NCBI RefSeq assembly: GCF_050847355.1
Contig: NZ_CP193755.1
Location: forward strand, 248,001 to 312,000
Direction: 5' to 3'
Source: Limimaricola sp027213785
GTDB lineage: Bacteria; Pseudomonadota; Alphaproteobacteria; Rhodobacterales; Rhodobacteraceae
Length of the DNA: 64,000 nt
Under the pieces are notes generated by a model. It worked only from the letters and a program-made list of their open reading frames with translations. It had not been told where the DNA came from and made no database searches. Position numbers and translations under genes: made by a program. Shown in pieces: positions 56,889 to 64,000 of the stretch. How positions within the stretch are numbered: the stretch's first letter is position 1; the number at the start of each line of letters is the position of its first letter.

Positions 56889-59684
56889 ATGACGCAATTC
56901 GGCAAGGGGTGCCACCTGCACCTGATCGACGGCTCGGCCTTCATCTTCCGCGCCTATCACGCACTGCCACCGCTGACCCGCAAATCGGACGGTTTGCCGG
57001 TTGGCGCGGTGTCGGGCTTCGTCAACATGCTGCAGCGCTATATCGACGGCAATACCGGCCCCGACGCCGCCACCCATGTCGCAGTGATCTTCGACAAGGG
57101 CTCGCATACCTTCCGCAACGATCTCTACGACCTCTACAAGGCCAATCGCGAGGCGATGCCCGAGGATCTGCGGCCGCAGATCCCGCTGACGCGTCGCGCC
57201 ACCGAGGCGTTCAACATCGCCTGCAAGGAGAGGGAAGGCTTCGAGGCCGACGACATCATCGCGGCGCTCTCCTGCCAGGCCCGGGACGCCGGCGGCCGCG
57301 TCACCATCATCTCCTCCGACAAGGACCTGATGCAGCTCGTCGGCGACGGGGTCGAAATGCTCGACCCGATGAAGAACCGCCGCATCGACCGCGACGGCGT
57401 TTTCGAGAAATTCGGCGTCTGGCCCGACCGTGTCGTCGATGTACAGGCGCTCGCGGGCGATTCGGTCGATAACGTTCCCGGCGCGCCCGGCATCGGCATC
57501 AAGACGGCGGCGCTCCTGATCAACGAGTTCGGCGATCTGGAGACGCTTCTGGAGCGCGCCGGCGAAATCAAGCAGCCCAAGCGACGCCAGACCCTGATCG
57601 AGCACGAAAAACAGATCCGGCTGTCGAAGCAGTTGGTGGCGCTCGATTGCGACTGCCCGCTCGACTTCACGCTCGACGATCTCGAGATCCGCGAGCCGGA
57701 CCCCGAGGTGCTGCTGGGCTTCCTCGCCGAGATGGAGTTCCGCACCATCACCCGCCGAGTTGCCGAGAAACTGGGGCAGGAGGCGCCGGTGGTGCCCGAG
57801 GTGGCCGCGACCGAGGCGGTCGAGCCCGAGCCCGAGGCCCCCTTCGATCATGCCGGTTATCAGAAGGTGACGACGGCCGAGGAGCTGCAGGTCTGGATCG
57901 ACGCGATCCGCGAGCTGGGCCATGTCGCGGTCGACACCGAGACCACGAGCCTCGACGAGATGCGTGCCGAGCTCGTCGGCATCTCGCTGGCGCTGACGCC
58001 GGGCCATGCCTGCTACATCCCCCTGTGCCACAGCGAAGGCGGCGACGATCTGTTCGGGGGTGCACAGCTCTGCGCGGGGCAGATGCCGATGGAGGAGGCG
58101 CTGGCGATGCTGAAGCCGGTGCTGGAGGATGCCTCGATCCTCAAGATCGGCCAGAACATGAAATACGACCTGAAGATATTCGCCGGTCTCGGGATCGACG
58201 TGGCGCCTTTCGATGACACGATGCTCCTGAGCTACGCGATGCATGCGGGGCTGCATGGGCACGGCATGGACACGCTCAGCGAGCGCTATCTCGGCCATCT
58301 GCCGATCCCGATCAAGCAGGTGATCGGCACCGGCAAATCGGCGGTGACATTCGATCGGGTCGGCATCGACGAGGCGGTGAAATACGCGGCCGAGGACGCC
58401 GACATCACGCTGCGCCTGTGGAAGCGGTTCAAGCCGGATCTGCACCGCAATCGAGTCACCACCGTCTACGAGACGCTGGAGCGCCCGCTGGTGCCGGTGC
58501 TGGCGCGGATGGAGCGGGCGGGCGTCGAGGTCGACCGCGAGGTGCTGTCGCGCATGTCCAATGCCTTCGCGCAGAAGATGGCGGGGCTGGAGGCCGAGAT
58601 CCACGAGAAGGCCGGACGCCCCTTCAATGTCGGGAGCCCCAAGCAACTCGGCGAGATCCTGTTCGATGATCTCGGCCTGCCCGGCGGAAAGAAGGGCAAG
58701 ACCGGGGCCTATGCGACAGGGGCCGACATCCTCGAAGACCTCGCCACCGAACACGAGCTACCGCGCCTCGTGCTGGATTGGCGCCAGATCTCGAAGCTGA
58801 AATCGACCTATACCGACAGCCTGCAGGAGCACATCCACCCCGACACCGGGCGGGTGCACACCTCCTATTCGATCGCGGGCGCCAACACCGGCCGCCTTGC
58901 TTCGACCGACCCGAACCTGCAGAACATCCCGATCCGCACCGAGGAAGGCCGCCGCATCCGGGAGGCCTTCGTCGCGCCCAACGGGCGCACCCTCGTCTCG
59001 CTCGACTACAGCCAGATCGAGCTGCGTATCCTCGCCCACATGGCGGGGATCGAGGAGTTGAAGCAGGCGTTCCGCGAGGGGCAGGACATCCACGCCGCCA
59101 CCGCGTCCGAGATGTTCAACGTACCCCTCGACGAAATGACACCCGAGATTCGGCGCCAGGCCAAGGCGATCAACTTCGGCGTGATCTATGGCATCTCGGG
59201 CTTCGGCCTCGCTCGCAACCTGCGGATTCCGCGCGAGCAGGCGCAGGGCTTCATCGACCGCTATTTCGAGCGTTTCCCGGGCATCCGCACCTACATGGAC
59301 GAGACCACCGCCTTCGCGAAGGCCAATGGCTATGTTCAGACGCTGTTCGGGCGGCGCATCAACACGCCCGAGATCAACGCCAAGGGGCCGGGGGCGGGGT
59401 TCGCCAAGCGCGCCGCGATCAACGCGCCGATCCAGGGCACGGCGGCCGACATCATCCGCCGCGCGATGATCCGCATGGACGATGCCATCGCCGCCGTGCC
59501 CTCGGCGCGGATGCTGCTGCAGGTGCATGACGAACTGCTGTTCGAGGTCGACGAGGCCGAGGCCGAGGCGCTGATCCCCATCGCCCGCGAGGTGATGGAG
59601 AACGCGGCGCGGCCCGCGGTGCATCTCGACGTGCAGCTGCTGGCCGAGGGCGGACAGGGTCGGACCTGGGCCGAGGCGCACTGA
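56889..59684 (+). CDS. polA: DNA polymerase I
   Basis: This is a 931-residue three-domain polymerase for Okazaki-fragment maturation and repair. Residues about 1-300 are the 5'-3' nuclease (LIDGSAFIFRAYHALPP; FEADDIIAAL; ISSDKDLMQLVGDG). About 320-520 is the proofreading 3'-5' exonuclease with VAVDTETTSLDEM near 349 and LKIGQNMKYDLKIF, so proofreading residues are intact. About 540-931 is the polymerase, with VSLDYSQIELRILAHMAG (motif A), the O-helix RRQAKAINFGVIYGISGFGL and LLQVHDELLFEV (motif C). Confidence 0.97.
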   Translation: MTQFGKGCHLHLIDGSAFIFRAYHALPPLTRKSDGLPVGAVSGFVNMLQRYIDGNTGPDAATHVAVIFDKGSHTFRNDLYDLYKANREAMPEDLRPQIPLTRRATEAFNIACKEREGFEADDIIAALSCQARDAGGRVTIISSDKDLMQLVGDGVEMLDPMKNRRIDRDGVFEKFGVWPDRVVDVQALAGDSVDNVPGAPGIGIKTAALLINEFGDLETLLERAGEIKQPKRRQTLIEHEKQIRLSKQLVALDCDCPLDFTLDDLEIREPDPEVLLGFLAEMEFRTITRRVAEKLGQEAPVVPEVAATEAVEPEPEAPFDHAGYQKVTTAEELQVWIDAIRELGHVAVDTETTSLDEMRAELVGISLALTPGHACYIPLCHSEGGDDLFGGAQLCAGQMPMEEALAMLKPVLEDASILKIGQNMKYDLKIFAGLGIDVAPFDDTMLLSYAMHAGLHGHGMDTLSERYLGHLPIPIKQVIGTGKSAVTFDRVGIDEAVKYAAEDADITLRLWKRFKPDLHRNRVTTVYETLERPLVPVLARMERAGVEVDREVLSRMSNAFAQKMAGLEAEIHEKAGRPFNVGSPKQLGEILFDDLGLPGGKKGKTGAYATGADILEDLATEHELPRLVLDWRQISKLKSTYTDSLQEHIHPDTGRVHTSYSIAGANTGRLASTDPNLQNIPIRTEEGRRIREAFVAPNGRTLVSLDYSQIELRILAHMAGIEELKQAFREGQDIHAATASEMFNVPLDEMTPEIRRQAKAINFGVIYGISGFGLARNLRIPREQAQGFIDRYFERFPGIRTYMDETTAFAKANGYVQTLFGRRINTPEINAKGPGAGFAKRAAINAPIQGTAADIIRRAMIRMDDAIAAVPSARMLLQVHDELLFEVDEAEAEALIPIAREVMENAARPAVHLDVQLLAEGGQGRTWAEAH

Positions 59685-59765
59685 ACGGAACCGCGCCCCT
59701 CGCGCATCGTTGCCTTGCCGAAGCGGGCGGCGGCAACGTGGCCGCCCGTCCAGCACGAGGATTCA

Positions 59766-60260
59766 ATGATGGGCGAGCACAGCCAAGAGAAGCGCGTGGA
59801 AATGTTCTGGAAGCGGATCGATGGTCTGCATGCCGGGCTGATCGGGCTCAAGGGCACTGATCGGCTGATTCCGATGGCGCATTACACCGATCCCGCAGCG
59901 GGCTGCCTGTGGTTTATCGGCCATGACGGCACCGAACTGGCGGAGCGCGCCGAGACCGGTCCGCAGGACGCGGTCTTCGCGGTGACCAGCGACGAGCATG
60001 GCATCTATACCCATGTCCACGGTACGCTGACGCTGAGCCATGACGAGCAGAAGCTCGACGAGCTGTGGTCGAAGGTGGCCGCGAGCTGGTTCGAGGATGG
60101 CCGCCGCGATCCTGACATCCGGCTGCTGTGCCTGACGCTGCGATCGGCCGAGGTCTGGACCTCGACCACCTCCGCCGCGCGGTTCCTCTACGAGACCGCC
60201 AAGGGCAACCTGTCGGAGAGCAAGCCCGACGTGGGCGACAAGTATTCGCTGACGTTCTGA
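59766..60260 (+). CDS. Pyridoxamine 5'-phosphate oxidase-like (general stress protein 26) protein
   Basis: This is a 164-residue split-barrel flavin-binding protein. FWKRIDGLHAGLIGLKGTDR, GCLWFIGHDGTELAE and HVHGTLTLSHDEQKLDELWS are the GSP26/PNPOx pattern. It is too short and lacks the active-site set for true PdxH, so a flavin or stress role is more likely. It could start at either of two adjacent ATGs. It is probably cotranscribed with polA (about 80 bp). Confidence 0.85.
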   Translation: MMGEHSQEKRVEMFWKRIDGLHAGLIGLKGTDRLIPMAHYTDPAAGCLWFIGHDGTELAERAETGPQDAVFAVTSDEHGIYTHVHGTLTLSHDEQKLDELWSKVAASWFEDGRRDPDIRLLCLTLRSAEVWTSTTSAARFLYETAKGNLSESKPDVGDKYSLTF

Positions 60261-60278
60261 AACAAGGCGTCCTCGACG

Positions 60279-60310
60279 CGGGAAGGGCGGCCTCGGGGCC
60301 GCCCTTCCCG
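60279..60310. terminator. GC-rich hairpin after the PNPOx-like gene
   Basis: CGGGAAGGGCGGCC-TCGG-GGCCGCCCTTCCCG forms a perfect 14-bp stem with a tetraloop (one base uncertain) but no T-tract, so termination may be Rho-assisted or the hairpin may stabilise the mRNA. Confidence 0.65.
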
Positions 60311-60467
60311 TATCTGCCGGTCCGAACGATACCTATTCGGTACGGGTTACGGCACGAAGAAAGGCGCGGGCCCTTGCGGATCCGCGCCCTCTCGCGGTGT
60401 GGTCACGACCGGCGCGTCACCCGCCGACCGCGTCGCGCACGGCCGGCTGGAGTGCCCGACCGTTTCC

Positions 60468-60941
60468 TCAGTTGACCGATTTCTCCTCGATCAGGTTCGC
60501 ATCCTGCGGCTTCTGGCTCGAGATCTCGATACGGCGCGGCTTCAGCGCTTCGGGCACCTCGCGCACGAGGTCGATATGCAGCATGCCGTCGAGATGGCTG
60601 GCGCCTGTCACCTTCACGTGGTCGGCAAGGTGGAAGCGGCGCTCGAAGGCGCGCGTCGCGATGCCGCGATGCAGGAAGGTGCGGCCCTCCTGATCGTCCT
60701 CGGCCTTGCGCGCGGTCACGATCAGAGCATTCTCGCGGACCTCGACGGCGAGGTCGTCGGCACCAAAGCCGGCAACGGCGATCGAGATGCGCCATGCGCT
60801 CTCGTCGGTCTTCTCGATGTTGTAGGGCGGGTAGTTGTTCTGCGCGGTCTCGCCGGCAAGCACGCGGTCCATCAGATCGGCAACCTGATCGAAGCCCACG
60901 GTGGCGCGGTAGAGCGGGGCAAGATCGAACGTACGCATCAT
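60468..60941 (-). CDS. Small heat-shock protein (Hsp20/IbpA family)
   Basis: This is a 157-residue alpha-crystallin chaperone that binds unfolding proteins. NYPPYNIEKTDESAWRISIA opens the crystallin domain; GFGADDLAVEVRENALIV, LHRGIATRAFERRFHLADHV and the short C-terminal extension with RRIEIS (the I-x-I motif) complete it. The ATG at 60941 has GAGGA at good spacing; two more ATGs lie adjacent. An RpoH-like promoter is seen about 100 bp upstream. Confidence 0.92.
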   Translation of the reverse strand: MMRTFDLAPLYRATVGFDQVADLMDRVLAGETAQNNYPPYNIEKTDESAWRISIAVAGFGADDLAVEVRENALIVTARKAEDDQEGRTFLHRGIATRAFERRFHLADHVKVTGASHLDGMLHIDLVREVPEALKPRRIEISSQKPQDANLIEEKSVN

Positions 60942-61038
60942 GGTCATCCTCTGTCTCAAAGCGATAACGTCGTGATGGCCCTCCCGACGGGGGACGGGCC
61001 GGAGATCCGGAGCCCTGTCTGGCGCTCCGTAACCGCAA

Positions 61039-61066
61039 TGTGGGTGGGGATTTTCGGGCTTTCAAG
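61039..61066 (-). promoter_or_regulatory. Candidate RpoH (sigma-32) promoter of the Hsp20 gene
   Basis: On the minus strand CTTGAA (rc of 61061-61066) is followed by CCCCACCCACAT (rc of 61039-61050), close to the heat-shock consensus CTTGAA/CCCCAT. The spacer is shorter than typical, so this is a tentative call. It lies about 100 bp upstream of the Hsp20 start. Confidence 0.45.
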
Positions 61067-61084
61067 AGCCCCGCGACCGCGATC

Positions 61085-61903
61085 TCAGGGGCGGATGAAG
61101 CGGGCGCCGATCTCGGTTCTCTGGCCGGCGCCAACCACCCGGACCTGACCCGTGGACAGGCCGCCGAAGGCGCCGGTGCCGCTCTCCATGCGGGCCCGCA
61201 GATCGGGCAGGGGCCGGTCGAGCGCGACCCCGATGGCGACGTTGCGACCATCCATCTCGGCCTTGGCCGAGATCACCGAGACGATCCGCGCCCTGCCGCC
61301 CTCGAAGCTGAAGACAGGCGAACCCGAGGAGCCGTAATCGACATCGCAGCCCATCACCAGAAGGCCGTTCTCCTCGCCCAGCACGTCGCAGGTCTCCTGC
61401 AGCGAGGGTGCCTCGGCCCGGTCATGCGCGTAGGAGACCACGCCGACCTCGGCGCCCGCGACGACCCCCTCCAACGTCTCGAACGGGGTGATGCGGGCCG
61501 AGCGGATCGGCTGCGCGAGTTCAAGAAGCGCCACGTCCTCGGCGCTGGCCGCGCCGGACCCGGTGCCGACGAAGGCGTAGCCCTCGGGGGCCAGCGCCCG
61601 GCGCACCGAGCGGTAGGCCAGCGCCCGGCCGCCCCGCATCCCGGCCTTGAACTCGATCTCGGACGGATCGATCCGATCGCCGCTGTCGCGGTCGTAAAGA
61701 CAATGCGCGGCGGTGAGGACGAGGTCGGGCGCGATCAGCGCCCCCGTGCAGAAGCCGCGGCCCCCGATATCGAGACGCCCCACAGCCTCCCAGCCGCGCG
61801 CGTCATCGCCCGTCACCATCTCGACGAGATCGTGACGATCCGCGCGCACCGGCAGCGACAGCGCCACCAGAACCAGCAAGGCGACCGCGATGGCCTGCCG
61901 CAT
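61085..61903 (-). CDS. Trypsin-like serine protease, exported
   Basis: This is a 272-residue S1-family protease with a signal peptide (AIAVALLVLVALSLPVRA, about residues 4-21). The catalytic triad is intact: His in LVLTAAHCLYDRDSG, Asp in AEDVALLELAQPI and Ser in VDYGSSGSPVFSFEGG. The GFCTGALIAPD motif precedes the His. The ATG has a GAAGGAGG ribosome-binding site; upstream frame sequence is spurious. It would act in the periplasm or outside the cell. Confidence 0.9.
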   Translation of the reverse strand: MRQAIAVALLVLVALSLPVRADRHDLVEMVTGDDARGWEAVGRLDIGGRGFCTGALIAPDLVLTAAHCLYDRDSGDRIDPSEIEFKAGMRGGRALAYRSVRRALAPEGYAFVGTGSGAASAEDVALLELAQPIRSARITPFETLEGVVAGAEVGVVSYAHDRAEAPSLQETCDVLGEENGLLVMGCDVDYGSSGSPVFSFEGGRARIVSVISAKAEMDGRNVAIGVALDRPLPDLRARMESGTGAFGGLSTGQVRVVGAGQRTEIGARFIRP

Positions 61904-61985
61904 CTGCCCTCCTTCGGGTCGCCGGGCAGGGAGCACCCGGTTCGCAGGCGAGACTAGGCCAGACGGCGATGGCTTCAAAGGGCAA

Positions 61986-63275
61986 TCAAGCCGATTGTTT
62001 CGAAATCGCGGGAGGTTGCGGCCCGCCGGTCGCCCAGTCGAGAAGCTGCACCGAATGCACCACCGGCACACCGGTGCCGCGGCCGATCTGCATCATGCAA
62101 CCGATGTTGCCGGCGGCGATCACCTGCGGCTTCAGCACCTCCAGCGTCTCGACCTTGCGGTCGCGCAATTCGGCGGAAATCTCGGGCTGCATCAGGTTAT
62201 AGGTGCCGGCCGAGCCGCAGCACAGGTGGCTGTCGGCGGGCTCGAGCACCTCGAACCCGGCCTGCTTCAACAGGTTCTTCGGCCCGGCCTTCAGCTTCTG
62301 GCCATGTTGCAGCGAGCAGGCGGCGTGGTAGGCCACGCGCATCGGCGCGACCTTCGCCTTCTCGGGCAGGCCCAGCTCGGCCACGATCTCCGATACGTCG
62401 CGGCACAGCCCGCCGATCCGCGCGGCCTCGGCCTCCATCTCGTGGCCCGCGAACATGTGGCCGTAATCCTTCATCGTGGTGCCGCAGCCCGAGGTGTTGA
62501 TCACCACGGCGTCGAGCCCCTCGATCGAGGCCATCGAGCGGATCAGCTTGGCTGCGGTGCCGCGCGCCTCGTCATGCTTGCCCATATGCTCGGTCAGCGC
62601 GCCGCAGCAGCCGACGCCCTCGGGGATCACCACCTCGCAGCCCAGCCGGGTGAGCAGCCGGATCGTCGCATCGTTGATCTCGGTGTCGAGCGCGCGCTGG
62701 GCGCAGCCGATCGACAGCCCGACGCGCATCCGCCGCTCGCCCATGGCGGGGAACACCTGCGGATCGTCGTTGCGCGACACCGGGGGGATCTTCGCGGGCG
62801 CCATCTCCAGCATCGCGCGCAGCCGGCGGTCGGGCATCAGCCCCTTGAACGGCTTGCCGAGTTTCGCGGCCAGAAGCGCCAGCCGGAACCGGCCCGGATA
62901 GGGCAGGATCCGCGCCAGCACCCAGCGCAGGAAACGGTCCATCACCGGCCGTTCGTAGTTCTTCTCGATATAGCCGCGGGCCTGGTCGATCAGGTGGCCG
63001 TAATGCACGCCCGAGGGACATGTGGTCATGCAGGCGAGGCAGCCGAGGCAGCGGTCGAGATGGGTGACCGTCTTGTCGTCGGGGACGCGCTCGTTCTCGA
63101 GCATGTCCTTGATCAGGTAGATCCGGCCGCGCGGGCTGTCCAGCTCGTCGCCCAGCACCTGATAGGTCGGGCAGGTCGCCGTGCAGAAGCCGCAATGCAC
63201 GCAGGATCGCAGGATCGCGTTGGCCTCGGCGATCTTCGGATCGCGCAGCTGCTCGGGGGTGAAACTGGTCTGCAT
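61986..63275 (-). CDS. glcF: Glycolate oxidase iron-sulfur subunit GlcF
   Basis: This is a 429-residue subunit of the glycolate dehydrogenase GlcDEF, which oxidises glycolate to glyoxylate and passes electrons to the quinone pool. Two 4Fe-4S sites are seen near the N-terminus (SCVHCGFCTATCPTYQ; CLGCLACMTTCPSGVHYGHL). Two CCG-type domains follow (GVGCCGALTEHM; HLCCGSAGTYNLM) plus NTSGCGTTMKDYG and IGCMMQIGRGTG. It lies 10 bp downstream of glcE. Confidence 0.94.
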   Translation of the reverse strand: MQTSFTPEQLRDPKIAEANAILRSCVHCGFCTATCPTYQVLGDELDSPRGRIYLIKDMLENERVPDDKTVTHLDRCLGCLACMTTCPSGVHYGHLIDQARGYIEKNYERPVMDRFLRWVLARILPYPGRFRLALLAAKLGKPFKGLMPDRRLRAMLEMAPAKIPPVSRNDDPQVFPAMGERRMRVGLSIGCAQRALDTEINDATIRLLTRLGCEVVIPEGVGCCGALTEHMGKHDEARGTAAKLIRSMASIEGLDAVVINTSGCGTTMKDYGHMFAGHEMEAEAARIGGLCRDVSEIVAELGLPEKAKVAPMRVAYHAACSLQHGQKLKAGPKNLLKQAGFEVLEPADSHLCCGSAGTYNLMQPEISAELRDRKVETLEVLKPQVIAAGNIGCMMQIGRGTGVPVVHSVQLLDWATGGPQPPAISKQSA

Positions 63276-63285
63276 GGGGTCTCCG

Positions 63286-64000
63286 TCAGGCGGCGAGGAT
63301 GCCGCGCGGGTCGAATGTCTCGCGCAGGCCGCGGGTCAGCGCCTGCACCGCCAGCGGCTCGGGCTGCAGCGTGTGCAGCTTCGCATGGGTTTCCGGGGCG
63401 GCGCGCACCAGCGTCGCATGGCCGTCATAGCGGCCGAGCCGCGCCCGCAGGTCGTCTCCCTCCGCGCAGCGCAGCCAGATCAGACCGCCGCCCCAGTCGT
63501 AGAGGACCTGCTCGGCCCCGGCGCGGGCCACGAGATCGGCGGCCTGGCTGGGGCGTATCGAGACGCGCCAGACATCGCCGGCGGTACCGTGGAAGGGGGC
63601 GACGTCGCGGATGCCGCGCCAATCGGCGCGCACCGCCTCGCGGTCGGCCTCGACCTCCCAGGCGCCGTGCGATGCCAGCCGTTCGGCCAGCGCCCGGCAA
63701 CGATACTCGACCGAGGGAGCAAAGCCCTCGATCCGCAGCACCGTGCGCGCCCCGCCTTGGGCCTGTGGGTCATGCGCGGCGCCCGACACCTCGAAGGGCG
63801 TGCCAAGCGCCTCGGACATCGCCCGTACCGCCGTGGCATCGTCGAGACCGCGGATCACGAGGCTGGCGGCGGTTTCGGTCCCCGGCAGCACCTTGAGCGC
63901 GACCTCGGTGATCACGCCCAGCGCGCCGCGGCTTCCCGCGACGAGGCGGGCGAGATCGTAGCCGGTGACGTTCTTCATCACCCGACCGCCATTCTTGACC
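63286..64000 (-). CDS. glcE: Glycolate oxidase FAD-binding subunit GlcE, C-terminal part
   Basis: The C-terminal 237 or so residues are visible; the N-terminus lies past the right end. The first residues at the boundary read VKNGGRVMKNVTGYDLARLV, the FAD-linked oxidase motif, followed by GSRGALGVITEVALKVLPG. The end is GLRETFDPRGILAA, the usual PxxxFNPGRI-like tail. It is the subunit that pairs with GlcF. Confidence 0.9.
   Translation of the reverse strand, partial: VKNGGRVMKNVTGYDLARLVAGSRGALGVITEVALKVLPGTETAASLVIRGLDDATAVRAMSEALGTPFEVSGAAHDPQAQGGARTVLRIEGFAPSVEYRCRALAERLASHGAWEVEADREAVRADWRGIRDVAPFHGTAGDVWRVSIRPSQAADLVARAGAEQVLYDWGGGLIWLRCAEGDDLRARLGRYDGHATLVRAAPETHAKLHTLQPEPLAVQALTRGLRETFDPRGILAA

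Noticed and set aside
56700..58754. Long minus-strand frame opposite polA
   Set aside because: Antisense to the DNA polymerase I gene; no ribosome-binding site or protein-like pattern.
61890..63896. Long plus-strand frame opposite glcF and glcE
   Set aside because: Antisense of glycolate oxidase genes with intact iron-sulfur motifs; His/Arg/Gly-rich low-complexity translation.

Overview
The window is a chromosomal segment of a GC-rich alphaproteobacterium, almost certainly of the Rhodobacterales (Rhodobacteraceae-like). The signs are a Rhodobacter-type 16S-23S-5S-tRNA-fMet operon, the division-site ATPase MipZ, a stand-alone F0 ATP synthase operon with the duplicated b' subunit, a GT14 glycosyltransferase with a DUF5928-like extension, BluB, and dense operons joined by ATGA/TGATG overlaps. 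No phage, insertion sequence, CRISPR array or plasmid function was seen. Apart from regulatory and RNA structures the content is mostly core chromosome.

Layout. 1-842: a LysR fragment and a VTT-like membrane protein. 917-12307: a complete glycerol regulon. The repressor glpR is divergent from glpD, glpS-glpT-glpP-glpQ-glpU-glpV (an ABC glycerol importer), glpK and an iron-type alcohol dehydrogenase. It imports glycerol, phosphorylates it and oxidises glycerol-3-phosphate into glycolysis. 12384-18227: an rRNA operon with promoter, boxA signals, three processing stems, tRNAs in the order Ala then Ile, 23S, 5S, tRNA-fMet and a terminator. 18570-22855: small accessory genes (SUOX-fold protein, DUF2384 protein, RlmL-type methyltransferase, rhodanese, SDR). 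23009-29514: trehalose synthesis from glycogen or maltodextrin (treZ, treY, glgX). 29596-34942: flavoprotein reductase, SDR, GNAT, mipZ, DEAD-box helicase.

35002-41515 (minus strand): the translation and secretion cluster ffh, GNAT, chorismate mutase, rpsP, bluB, rimM, DUF1328, trmD, rplS, rpmE. 41750-43186: a LysR regulator, a 24-residue membrane peptide and an ArsR regulator with a palindromic operator. 43360-45978: atpI-atpB-atpE-atpF'-atpF. 46053-56439: a GntR regulator, OmpA-like lipoprotein, AraC-MGMT repair protein, endonuclease III, PfkB kinase, PAP2 phosphatase, a divergent sulfotransferase/GT14 pair, HIT protein, MscS channel and an orphan ABC ATPase. 56548-60260: zinc-finger protein, polA behind two TTGCAA-centred palindromes, and a PNPOx-like stress protein. 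60468-64000: Hsp20, trypsin-like protease, and glycolate oxidase subunits glcF and glcE (glcE cut by the window end).

The most unusual signals are three copies of a 30-nt stem-loop, one of them with a compensatory base-pair change, each just 5' of 23S, 5S or tRNA-fMet; the Ala-Ile spacer tRNA order; and an apparently asymmetric ATPase pair (GlpS lacks the H-loop histidine, GlpT lacks the LSGGQ signature) in the glycerol importer. No wholly new multi-gene system was recognised.
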